From positions 1 to 21,187 of the forward strand of contig CAYRCS010000018.1 of assembly GCA_964422855.1 (NCBI GenBank): a stretch of DNA of 21,187 nucleotides, written 5' to 3'. How positions within the stretch are numbered: the stretch's first letter is position 1; each line of letters begins with the position of its first letter. The DNA comes from CAZEYI01 sp964422855. Lineage in GTDB: Bacteria; Patescibacteriota; Gracilibacteria; Absconditabacterales; Absconditicoccaceae. Below are positions 1 through 7,865 of this stretch, one piece after another. The translations under genes and the position numbers were made by a program. The notes under the pieces are model-generated. The model was not told where the DNA came from. It made no database searches and saw only the letters and a program-made list of their open reading frames with translations.

Positions 1-61
1 ATTAATTTATAAAAAAGTTCTGGTTTAAAATATACAAAAGGAGATTTCATCTAACTCGTTT

Positions 62-103
62 CTGTACGAAAATATGTCTTGTTATATACATATTTTTGTA
101 TAG
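62..103. repeat. Inverted repeat upstream of the Xer gene
   Basis: Two arms, 62-76 and 89-103, pair over 15 positions with two G-U type mismatches around a 12-base centre (77-88). The core arms read TACGAAAATATG and CATATTTTTGTA. No T-run follows directly, so it is a poor terminator. It lies about 50 bases before the recombinase start and could be a regulator or recombinase binding site, or an mRNA hairpin. The arms do not match a dif consensus that I recognise. Confidence 0.4.
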
Positions 104-153
104 AAAACAACATGATGACGCTATACAATTTTTTTTAGCTATTTTCATAAGAT

Positions 154-981
154 ATGCAACAGTATATCCAGCAGCTACAAGATTCTCTTAAGTATCAAAA
201 TTATAGCCCCAGAACTATAGATATCTATAGTACATGTGTTGAGGTTTTTCTCAAGCGACATGGGAAAGATCCTCAGTTGATTATTCATGAAGATATTATA
301 CAATTTACTATCCATCTCCAATCCAAAAACAAAGCACCCAAAACCATCAATCTTTACAAAGATGCTATCAAAAACTTTGTCAAACATATACTCAAAAAAT
401 ATGATTTTCCACAGATCAGACTATCCAAAGAACCCAGAAAATTGCCTGTCATACTCAGTATACAGGAAGTACAGCAAATGCTCAACTTAACCAAAAACCT
501 TAAGCACAAACTACTCCTTTCTCTAACCTATGGTGCATGACTCAGGTTGAGTGAAATTATTTCTCTCAAGATCAAAGATGTTGATCTAGATAGGAATACT
601 ATTCACCTCAAATGAGCAAAAGGACAAAAAGATCGTACTACTATTTTACCACAGAATATCAGGCAGTTATTTTTGCAGGTTATTGCAGGACATGACTCAG
701 ATGATCTGGTGATTATCTCCGAGAGATGAGGACCGGTAGTAGATAGAACAGCGCAAAATGTATTTTATCAAGCTATCAAGAGAGTTGGTATCAAAAAGGA
801 TGTAACCTTTCATAGCCTGCGTCATAGTTTTGCAACACATTTACTTGAACAGGGAACTGATATTCGTTATGTGCAAGCATTATTGGGACATGCCAATATC
901 CGTACGACACAGATCTATACACATGTAATGCAACCTGCTCTAGATAAGATACAAAGTCCTTTAGATGCTATGATTCCCTAA
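154..981 (+). CDS. xer: Tyrosine recombinase, XerC/XerD type
   Basis: A 275-aa site-specific recombinase of the phage-integrase family, the usual length for XerC/D, which resolve chromosome dimers at dif sites. The N-terminal SAM-like core-binding domain covers about residues 1-95 and the catalytic domain about 100-270. All catalytic residues are present: Arg131 in G-L-R-L-S-E, Lys156 in A-K-G-Q-K-D-R, His220/Arg223 in H-S-L-R-H, His246 in L-L-G-H, and the nucleophile Tyr255 in the I-Y-T-H segment. Gly129, before the catalytic Arg, is encoded by TGA, as are two later glycines; under the standard code the protein would end just before its active site. The ATG start has no clear Shine-Dalgarno. 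The stop TAA shares its last base with the folC ATG. Whether it is the chromosomal Xer or an element integrase cannot be settled here; no element boundary is visible and length and context favour Xer. Confidence 0.9.
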
Positions 982-2288
982 TGAATCTTTCGGATATATA
1001 TAATTATTTTCTTGCTCTTCTTCAGTCGCCACCTACTCAATTTGGTGCATTTGGTCTAGAGAGAGTAAAGTTTTTGTCGTTGCAGGTCGGCAATCCACAA
1101 GATGCATATCCTGTCATTCATATTGCTGGGACATCAGGTAAAGGCTCTACTGCGTATATGACGTCTCGTATCTTGCAAGCACATGGACTCAAAGTCTGAC
1201 TGCATGTGTCACCGCATTTGTTGGATTGGCGTGAGAGAACCCAGGTTAATAATATGTTTGTATCAGACGGCATTATTTTTGCCGCTGCAGAAAAAATTGT
1301 AGATGCTGTCGAACAATGTCGCGCCTCGCAGTATGGCGATCCTTCGTATTATGAGGTGATGATCGTCTTTGCATATCTGTGTTTTGCATTGGCTAAAGTA
1401 GATGTCGCTGTGGTAGAGGTTGGTATGGGATGAACCTACGATGGTAGTAATATTGTAAGTAGACAAAATAAGATTTCTGTGATCACGAGGCAATGATATG
1501 ATCATCAAGATGTCTTGGGTAACACTTTGGAAGAGATTGCGAGTAATGATGTCGGTATTATATTGCCTGGATCGAGAGTGGTGGCTTTGCATCAAAGTGA
1601 GGATGTGTGCAATCAAGTCATTATGCAAGGGGCAGAAGAAAGATGAGCTGAACTATGTTGGATCACAGAGCATGATTATACACATGTCCGCATAGAAGAT
1701 GGGGAGACTGTGTTTGATTATGTCGATGAAAACGATGAGATGCAAAAAAATATCCGCCTTGCATTGGTCTGACTTTTCCAAGCAGAAAATGCTGCGTTGG
1801 CAATCAGTGCAAGTCAATTGTTTATAGATAATTTTGATCGAACGAAAGCGAGAGCTGGATTGTTACAATCATGATTTGTAGGGAGATGTGATGTGCGTAC
1901 TATTGGATGAAAGACAGTTGTCTTGGATGGAGCGCACAATCCACAGAAAATGCAAGCATTGGTCGATACTTTGCGTGTTTTGTATCCTGGGAAAAATGTT
2001 GTACGGTACTCTGCATTTAAACAATGAAAAGACCGAGAAGAAATGTTGGGTATTATGTCTGATTTGTCTCAAAAATTCGTATTATGATCATTTGCAGGAG
2101 CACAGGATATGTCGTTTCATAATGTCGATATAGAGCAGGTCACAAATTATTTATCTACTGCCTCTGTAGAGGAGTGTCTGGATCCTACCGAGTTTTTTCG
2201 TGCTATGGAAAAATATGTGGGAGAGGATGAAGTGGTAGTGATTACTGGGTCGTTATATTGGTTGAGTAGGGTATACAAACATCTGTAA
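981..2288 (+). CDS. folC: FolC, folylpolyglutamate/dihydrofolate synthase
   Basis: A 435-aa Mur-ligase-family enzyme that adds glutamate to folates in an ATP-dependent reaction in the cytoplasm. The ATP-binding loop G-T-S-G-K-G-S-T is at residues 50-57, followed by the family's S-P-H-L and E-R motif (V-S-P-H-L-L-D-W-R-E-R). A V-E-V-G-M-G-G segment, whose last Gly is TGA, matches the conserved VEVGLGGR(L/Y)D motif. The C-terminal domain opens with L-D-G-A-H-N at 315-320. About nine glycines are TGA codons, so a standard-code reading gives only fragments. The start overlaps the xer stop as ATG within TAATG, which suggests translational coupling. CPR bacteria usually lack full folate synthesis, so this enzyme may act on scavenged folate; that is inference. 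Confidence 0.93.
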
Positions 2289-2299
2289 TTCTATAACAA

Positions 2300-2330
2300 A
2301 AAAATCTCACTCGATAGTGAGACTGTTTTT
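2300..2330. terminator. Bidirectional terminator between folC and tRNA-Leu
   Basis: The stem TCTCAC (2305-2310) pairs with GTGAGA (2317-2322) around a six-base loop. On the plus strand CTGTTTTT follows; on the minus strand the complementary A-run at 2297-2304 gives a T-run. It can therefore end both folC and the converging tRNA-Leu transcript. Confidence 0.75.
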
Positions 2331-2332
2331 GA

Positions 2333-2419
2333 TGGTACCCAGGGGGGGACTCGAACCCCCACATCCGTAAGGACACCAGATTTTGAGTCTAGCATGTCTA
2401 CCAATTCCATCACCTGGGC
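2333..2419 (-). tRNA. tRNA-Leu, anticodon CAA
   Basis: The minus strand folds as a class II tRNA of 87 nt including an encoded 3' CCA. The acceptor stem pairs GCCCAGG with CCTGGGT (one G-U pair at the first position) and the discriminator is A. The T-arm carries GGTTCGAGTCC. The anticodon stem CTAGA/TCTGG encloses the loop CTCAAAA, so the anticodon is CAA and reads UUG. The long variable arm (TGTCCTTACGGAT) is typical of tRNA-Leu. The anticodon and long arm exclude the special tRNA-Gly(UCA) needed to read UGA; that tRNA is not in this window. Confidence 0.95.
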
Positions 2420-2558
2420 GTGTTGTGATAGGTGCTTTGATGCGAAGCACGTGCTGCATGTGTATATATATCCTTTATAAAATCAATTGATTTTGTGTCT
2501 TTGTTGTGTACATACAGTGTATCCTAGAGATATTTTATCCTCCTAATCTCATGTGATC

Positions 2559-2978
2559 ATGGATTTGAATAAGGTAATGATTATTGGAAGAGCCACAAGC
2601 AACCTCCAAATCAAGACTATTGAATCAAGTGGCACTGCTGTTGCGAATTTCACTGTTGCAACCAACAGAAAATTCAAAAACAAAGAAGGGAATATGATGG
2701 AAGATGCAGAATACCATAGATGTGTATGTTATGGTAAAGGTGCTGAAGTATTGACCAAGTATCTGCACAAGGGGAAGAGGATTTATATCGAAGGAAGACT
2801 CAGAACAAGAAAGTGGCAAGATACCAGTGGTGTAGAAAAGTTTGCCACGGAAATTATTGTCGACAACTTTATCTTCTTGGATCCAAGAGGTGAAGAAGGG
2901 GAAGAAAATGCTCATCTAGTCGGTGAAGATAAATTGGAAAAAATACCTGATCATGTAGATGATGAAGTGCCGTTCTAG
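2559..2978 (+). CDS. ssb: Single-stranded DNA-binding protein
   Basis: A 139-aa SSB that coats single-stranded DNA in replication and repair. The OB-fold covers about residues 1-110, opening with M-D-L-N-K-V-M-I-I-G-R and containing F-T-V-A-T-N-R and the V-x-C-Y-G-K-x-A-E region. A short acidic linker leads to the tip D-D-E-V-P-F, matching the D-D-x-x-P-F tail by which SSB recruits repair proteins. ATG at 2559 is chosen because it begins the family's usual N-terminus; an in-frame GTG at 2553 would add two residues. Unlike its neighbours it uses no TGA codon for its roughly eleven glycines. The signal peptidase gene follows closely, so the two may be co-transcribed. Confidence 0.95.
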   Translation: MDLNKVMIIGRATSNLQIKTIESSGTAVANFTVATNRKFKNKEGNMMEDAEYHRCVCYGKGAEVLTKYLHKGKRIYIEGRLRTRKWQDTSGVEKFATEIIVDNFIFLDPRGEEGEENAHLVGEDKLEKIPDHVDDEVPF

Positions 2979-3020
2979 AAGTGTTGTTTGTATTTTATAT
3001 TATTGATTGCCTGTATTTGT

Positions 3021-3602
3021 ATGTTGATATCGAGAGATAAGATTGTAGAGTTTGCATTGGATGTGTTTGATATATTTGCTTTTTTGATATTTGTGGGTGG
3101 TATAGTATTGTGTATCAGATTTTTTGTTGCAAATCCATATACTGTAGTGGGAGCTAGCATGTCTCCTACCTTTGAAGAAAATGATTTCATTATTGTTGAT
3201 AAGATATCTCCAAGAATAAGTCCATGGGAGAGATGAGATGTAGTGGTGTTTGTACCTCCTGGGAAAAATATACCCTATATCAAAAGAATTGTAGGCCTTC
3301 CTGGTGAAACAGTGAAGATCGAAAAGGGTAATGTCTATGTATGTTCTGATAAACTTAATTGTCAGGAACTTGATGAAACATATTTGCCAGCAGATCTAGA
3401 AACAAAGGCTAGATGTTGATTGACAGAGTTCTCTGTAGATACTGGTAGTTTGTTTGTCTTGGGAGACAACAGAGGATTTAGTACTGATTCATCTTGTTGT
3501 TTCGGATTGTGATGCTATAAATGAGCTACGTACAATGTGCCCTATGGGAATATTATATGAAAAGTATATGTCAGATTGTTGCCTACGTTCGGTTTTTTCT
3601 AA
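3021..3602 (+). CDS. lepB: Signal peptidase I
   Basis: A membrane-bound serine protease of family S26 that removes signal peptides from exported proteins. With the ATG at 3021 it is 193 aa. One transmembrane helix lies at about residues 18-36. The catalytic Ser46 sits in G-A-S-M-S-P-T and the general-base Lys88 in Y-I-K-R-I-V-G-L-P-G-E. The late family motif appears as G-D-N-R-G-F-S-T-D-S-S. A cysteine-rich stretch (C-C-F-G-L-G-C) follows that motif, which is unusual. In-frame TTG codons at 2988 and 3003 could extend the N-terminus by up to 11 residues; ATG is preferred. Several glycines are TGA. The many signal-peptide proteins downstream are natural substrates, though that is inference. Confidence 0.92.
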
Positions 3603-3623
3603 AGATGTAATTAGCATATTTTC

Positions 3624-3660
3624 AGAGTGTGTTGGTTCTTGTAATCACACACTTTTTTTG
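3624..3660 (+). terminator. Rho-independent terminator after lepB
   Basis: The stem AGTGTGT (3626-3632) pairs with ACACACT (3647-3653) and a run of seven T follows (3653-3659). It lies 22 bases after the lepB stop and closes the ssb-lepB unit. Confidence 0.8.
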
Positions 3661-3731
3661 TATACTTTTGGTACTTTGATGTATTGAAGATTTGATAGGC
3701 GCATGGTTTTGGTTTGTTTGCCTCTATATCT

Positions 3732-4304
3732 ATGAAAATATTTTCTAACTTTGATACAAACTACAAAAGTGATGTTGTGACCAAGTTTGTTATGGAGCAT
3801 GGTCGTGATAATGTCTTGGTTATAAATAGAAGCTCATTATTCCTTTGGATCGAAGTTAATCTTCCTTTTTTGTTGTATACCATTGTGTTTGTTTTTCTTT
3901 TGTATGGTATTTCTTTCTTTAGAGACCATAAGGATCTTGTTATTAGCAATGTTTTGATCGCATTTATAACACTTATATATCTTTTGCTTTTGGCACCTAT
4001 TATCAAAAGACTTATAGACTATTATTGTGATTTTACTATTGTTACTCCAACTGGAGTCTTCTTATATAATCAGAGAGGGATATTGTATAGAACAACCTCA
4101 GCTATGAATATAGAAAATATTAGGACGGTAAATGTAAAAAAATCTACATTACTCTATGCTTTGTTTAACAATGGGGATATTATCTTCTTATCTGAATGAG
4201 TTGACTCGGATTTATGAGAGGCTATGGTTTATTATGTTGTCAATCCTGAGGAAAAGAGAGACAAGATAGAAGAATTGTTTGAAAAGGGTAGAAAATCACA
4301 TTAA
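3732..4304 (+). CDS. Membrane protein with bacterial PH-like domain
   Basis: A 190-aa membrane protein. Two hydrophobic helices lie at about residues 37-60 (F-L-L-Y-T-I-V-F-V-F-L-L-Y) and 70-93, with a short charged loop between them. The C-terminal half resembles the bacterial PH (DUF304/YdbT-like) fold: a strand-rich part, then E-N-I-R-T-V-N-V-K-K-S-T and a closing V-V-N-P-E-E-K-R-D-K-I-E-E-L helix, which parallels the usual I-(R)-x-V and (D)P-E-E-(V/K)-R-x-x-I pattern. The function of such proteins is poorly known. ATG at 3732 is preferred over a TTG at 3714. It begins the plus-strand run that continues with hsp20 only 27 bases later. TGA codons encode glycines in L-S-E-G-V-D and D-L-G-E-A. 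Confidence 0.6.
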
Positions 4305-4331
4305 ACTTTACTTATTATCTATATTATTTAT

Positions 4332-4682
4332 ATGGCAAAACAAGTTAGTCCCCATATTCCTTATGATATTTATGAATCTCCACAAGAAATTGTTATTATT
4401 ATGCCATTGAGTGGTGTCAAAAAAGATAGTCTTAAACTTCGTATCAAAAACTATAGATTGGAAATTAGTTGAGAAAGAAAGTGATTTGTTCTCAAGAATA
4501 ATCTTATTCCACTCAAACAACAATGTTATCGATGACCTATTGTGCAGATTATTGATCTCCCCGCACAAGTCTATTTCGATAAAATTCATAGCAAGCTGAC
4601 AGCAGAAAATGTGCTTGAAGTAGTGGTTCCCAAAAATATTGTTCCCGATCAGATAGCTTTGGAAGTAGAATATGATTCGTAG
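4332..4682 (+). CDS. Small heat-shock protein, Hsp20/alpha-crystallin family
   Basis: A 116-aa protein seen as one frame only if three TGA codons are read as Gly. It has the alpha-crystallin domain pattern: Y-E-S-P-Q-E-I-V-I-I-M-P-L-S-G-V-K-K-D-S-L (the opening strands with P-x-x-x-V-x-x-D-x-L), then R-L-E-I-S-G-E-R-K-G, then a D-L-P-A-Q-V-Y-F-D-K-I-H-S-K-L element and the closing E-V-V-V-P-K. Small Hsp20 proteins hold unfolding proteins in oligomers without ATP. It has almost no N-terminal arm and lacks a canonical I-x-I tail. It sits 27 bases after the PH-domain gene and 18 bases before the exonuclease gene, so it is probably in the same operon. Confidence 0.8.
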
Positions 4683-4700
4683 TTTATTGACTGTATATGT

Positions 4701-6812
4701 ATGCTCAAACAATGATATAGATATGTTTTCTTGGATGTAGAGACTACAGGATTGCATCATGATAATGATGACATTATTCAGATTTGATTGTATGAAATTT
4801 CTTGTGATGGGAAGATGCTGTCCTCATTTCAGTCTTTGGTAAAACCAGAACGCGATGTTGCATCTATGAAAGAAATAGTCACCTATATCACCGGGTTTAC
4901 TTTGGAATCTTTTGCTACAGCTCCATCTCTGCAATCATTGGCCGATCAAGTATTGCCATATTTTGGTGATGATGTTATCCTTATAGGACACAATATATCA
5001 TTTGATATCCAATTCGTTGAAAAATATTTTGGCAAACTAGCATATTATGCAAGTATAGATACCTTTCCATTAACTCAGTGTTTGGTGCATTTTGCTCCTA
5101 GTTATGCACTCGATGTTTTGTCTGAATATTTGCAAAAATTTCAACGTTTTGGAGATTACTGGAAGATGCATCACATGAGTGATGAAAAAAAATTTCATGA
5201 TGCATTGTATGATTGTATCTGTGCCGCCGTTGTTTTCTTGTATTGTGTTGATTATGTCCAAGAATTGGCACGCTACTTTTCTGTACTGCAGCATGTATCT
5301 ACACAGGTGGATGATATCTTTGTGTCTATTAGTATTGTAGCTTGATCGGCATATACAGGATCATTATCTTTGCCCGCCTTGCAAAAAATGTCTCGTGCCC
5401 CCAAACAATTTGCCCAAGAGGCTCCCTTTTTTGCAAATAGGCAAGTGTGAGGTATTGTGCACGAGCAGGTAGGATGATTGGATCATAATGATTTGTGGTC
5501 ATCTCTTCTGTGAGGGACTAAGATGATATGGTCATTTTCTCATAAAAATAAGTTGGATATAGCTAAGCGTTTTTTACAAAATCAATGATATGGTGGTATC
5601 TGATTTTTGCAGTCGTCACAACTTATCGATCCCAAAAGATTTGCTGCATTTCTTGGTAAGCAGTATTTTAGTAGATCAGAAGTGTATTTTATTATAAAAT
5701 ACTGTTCACATCTGTTCCAAAAATTTGGTATTTTGGATTTGCGTGTACGTGATGAGTATTGGATATATTACTTTCTCTCTGACCCTGGAGTACGTGAACA
5801 ACATCCCTTGATATTGTGTACTCATGGAGGATTGTATAATGTTTTGGATACAAATATTGCAGAGTATAAGGACTACACTTTGTGTTTTTTTGATGCGGAT
5901 CGGTGGCACAAGACCTACAATGATTATAAGGCAGAAGCTTACAATCCTTTGTACTATCTTGATTTTGTAGAAAAGTTGGATTATGTGTTTGACTTGTGTG
6001 TACAGATATGATCTGAAGATTATCAGGAAAAGAAAAATGCTTTGCAGGGATTCTATGGATTTATGCAAGTGATGCTCTGAGTATTGAGCATAGAAGTAAA
6101 GAGACTCTTTACTTGAACTCCGCGTACTGTCATGCAATTGGATCCTATACTGGATCATAGTGCTTTCCGTTATAGTTCTGTTTTGTATGCAAAATATTTG
6201 ACTCTCTATGAATCGTTAACCCCTTATTTTAGTGCTCGTGTCCTTGAAGATATCGCCTATCATCATCAACAATTTCAAAAGATATTTACCGTGTCGCAGC
6301 GTGTTGAAAAGATGATGCAGGGATCGTATGTACAGTTTGTTTTCCATGATAGTACACAATTTACCGCTCGACCAGAGTTTGTGGATTATATAGATCACTT
6401 TGCTACTAGTTATATGTTCCATAGTGTCGAAGGAGTAAAACAAACATTGGGGCGCGTGTCTACTGTGTCGCAATTGGCAAATATGCTCCAACATGACCAC
6501 GATAAAGGTATGCGTCGCTTCTTTGTAGTGAGTGCACAGAAGGATCTGTCGACACAGGTATTTTCTACATTATTTGGGCACAAAACGTTTGGTTCTGATT
6601 ATTATCTGGGAGTTGAAAATGTGACCTGATGATCAGGCAAGCATATATACAAAGTCCAGTCTGAAGATTCGTTTGTTTTGGTATGAGGATATGCCTTCTA
6701 TCTCCAATTGTTGTCGAAGGGCATTATTGTTGATAAAACGATTGTTTTGTTTATAAAATGATCAAGCGAATCCTTGATTTTAGCAGATTTGTCGTGGTAT
6801 GGATCTCAGTAG
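4701..6812 (+). CDS. DEDDh exonuclease fused to a degenerate DinG-like region
   Basis: A 703-aa protein. Residues 8-180 form a DnaQ/epsilon-type 3'-5' exonuclease with all three motifs: Exo I D-V-E-T-T-G (Asp12, Glu14), Exo II G-H-N-I-S-F-D (Asp102) and Exo III H-D-A-L-Y-D (His166, Asp171). The remaining 520 residues are not clearly assigned. They recall the helicase half of Bacillus-type DinG: a segment with S-R-S-E-V-Y-F-I-I-K-Y-C followed by G-I-L-D-L, then L-I-L-C-T-H-G-G-L, then C-F-F-D-A-D-R where DinG has the DEAH box. No Walker A loop and no Q-x-x-G-R-x-x-R motif are visible, so helicase activity seems lost. The start ATG at 4701 follows an in-frame TAG at 4680-4682, fixing the N-terminus. 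Many glycines are TGA. Its end overlaps the next gene by 14 bases. The exonuclease call is firm; the DinG origin is inference. Confidence 0.75.
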
Positions 6813-7776
6813 CAAATCTCGTCTGTTGTTTGTTTATAAGATTGTAGTTGTTGCTATTGTCGTGTTTTTGGGTTTGACTCGAAAGACAGAAGAAGTTGGC
6901 TATCGTTTGGCTGATGTGCCTCAAGAAAATTTTTTATCACAAAGTGGAGTAATATATAACTCTGTATTATTGAGTTCTGGTGATGCTTTGGTACAAGATG
7001 TTGTACAAACACTGTATCCTGAAGTCCACAATCTATGAGCTGATACAGAAGACATGGTTTTTGCGGAAAAATTTCAATATATCTGTGATGAAAATTCAGA
7101 TCTGTGTTCTAAGATAACTTTTATTTGAGAAATCTCACATAAGGATAAGTATGTCTACTTTTCTCTTATCGTCTATGTCGTGGATGCTATTAATAATTTG
7201 CTTGCGAGTCAATTTGATTCTTTGGACGATGTGTTGGAATCTATTGATATAAATACTGTTGGATGACTCAGAAGAGGCGGTGCTGATTGGCATAATATTA
7301 CTATCAATACACAAATTATTTGATCATACGAAGAGTTTTTGGAGGTTTTAACTCATGAGATATGACATGTTATCGATCTATGAGTGATACAGTGAGTAAG
7401 TCGTTCCAAAAATTTTGATTATACTGAGTTTGGAGCAGTTCAGTTTGCTGCTGATGATTGGTCTATAGATTTCTATGCTTTGTCATGGAAAGATGAATAT
7501 AAGAGACATGCATTATCGTATTCTTCAGATTTTTGTAGTGGCTATGGCATGAGTAATCCATTTGAAGATTTTGCAGAGTGTCTCAATTTGTATCTCAATC
7601 ATAATGCGCTTTTCCGCTTCTGGGCAGCTAACAATGCTGCCTTAGAGAAAAAATATAATCTCTTTGCGGCGCTCTTTGATAATTCATATCTTTTTGCCGG
7701 ATCCAAAGATCTTGCTCTAATCAAAAATTATGATAGTGACTGGAGGCCTTGGGACACAACAAGAATTAAGTACTAA
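6799..7776 (+). CDS. Membrane-anchored zinc metallopeptidase (HExxH)
   Basis: A 325-aa protein. An N-terminal hydrophobic helix (about residues 9-26, F-V-Y-K-I-V-V-V-A-I-V-V-F-L-G) would anchor it with the rest outside the membrane. The zinc-binding motif H-E-I-G-H is at residues 186-190, preceded by E-F-L-E-V-L-T. About 70 residues later F-E-D-F-A-E (255-260) offers the third, glutamate ligand, as in gluzincins of the anthrax lethal factor/ATLF-like type, where a C-terminal x-x-F-A-E helix serves this role. Gly189 within HEIGH is a TGA codon. Substrate is unknown; an exported location fits processing of cell-surface proteins. It overlaps the upstream exonuclease gene by 14 bases and is the last gene before a strong terminator. 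Confidence 0.75.
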
Positions 7777-7787
7777 AAACAAAAAGT

Positions 7788-7826
7788 CAACAAAAAATAC
7801 TGCCTATGGGTGGTATTTTTTTGTTG
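7788..7826. terminator. Strong hairpin terminator after the metallopeptidase gene
   Basis: ATACTGCC pairs with GGTGGTAT around a TATG loop, and the stem continues outward through an A-run on the left and a T-run on the right (about CAACAAAAAATAC against GTATTTTTTTGTTG). It starts 12 bases after the metallopeptidase stop. Runs on both sides make it potentially active in both directions. Confidence 0.8.
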
Positions 7827-7831
7827 AAAGC

Positions 7832-7857
7832 ATACAAGATATCTTGTTTATACAAGA
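7832..7857. promoter_or_regulatory. Palindrome and repeats just before the exported-protein module
   Basis: ACAAGATATCTTGT (7834-7847) is a perfect 14-base palindrome. The half-site returns as ACAAGA at 7852-7857, so ATACAAGA occurs as a direct repeat 18 bases apart (7832 and 7850). The cluster lies 8-34 bases before the ATG at 7866, where an operator or a 5' UTR structure would be expected. No regulator gene is visible nearby. Confidence 0.4.
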
Positions 7858-7865
7858 CCTATCTT

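Noticed and set aside
154..981. Mobile element or integron around the tyrosine recombinase
   Set aside because: No flanking attachment repeats, cargo genes or duplicated tRNA end were found; the length, motifs and housekeeping neighbours fit a chromosomal Xer.
1498..2133. Plus-strand frames inside folC that look open under the standard code
   Set aside because: They are out of frame with FolC and carry no recognisable protein pattern; the FolC frame with TGA as Gly covers the region with its motifs.
2432..2450. Small hairpin GTGCTT/AAGCAC beside the tRNA gene
   Set aside because: Six base pairs with a seven-base loop and no T-run; it may only be part of the tRNA precursor leader.
2461..2492. 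Possible minus-strand promoter for tRNA-Leu (CAATTG, 17-base spacer, TATACA)
   Set aside because: The -10 is fair and the position plausible, but the -35 is poor and AT-rich sequence gives many such matches.
7480..7776. Separate small gene starting at an ATG at 7485 or nearby
   Set aside because: It is the C-terminal piece of the metallopeptidase, separated only by TGA codons, and holds that enzyme's third zinc-ligand region.
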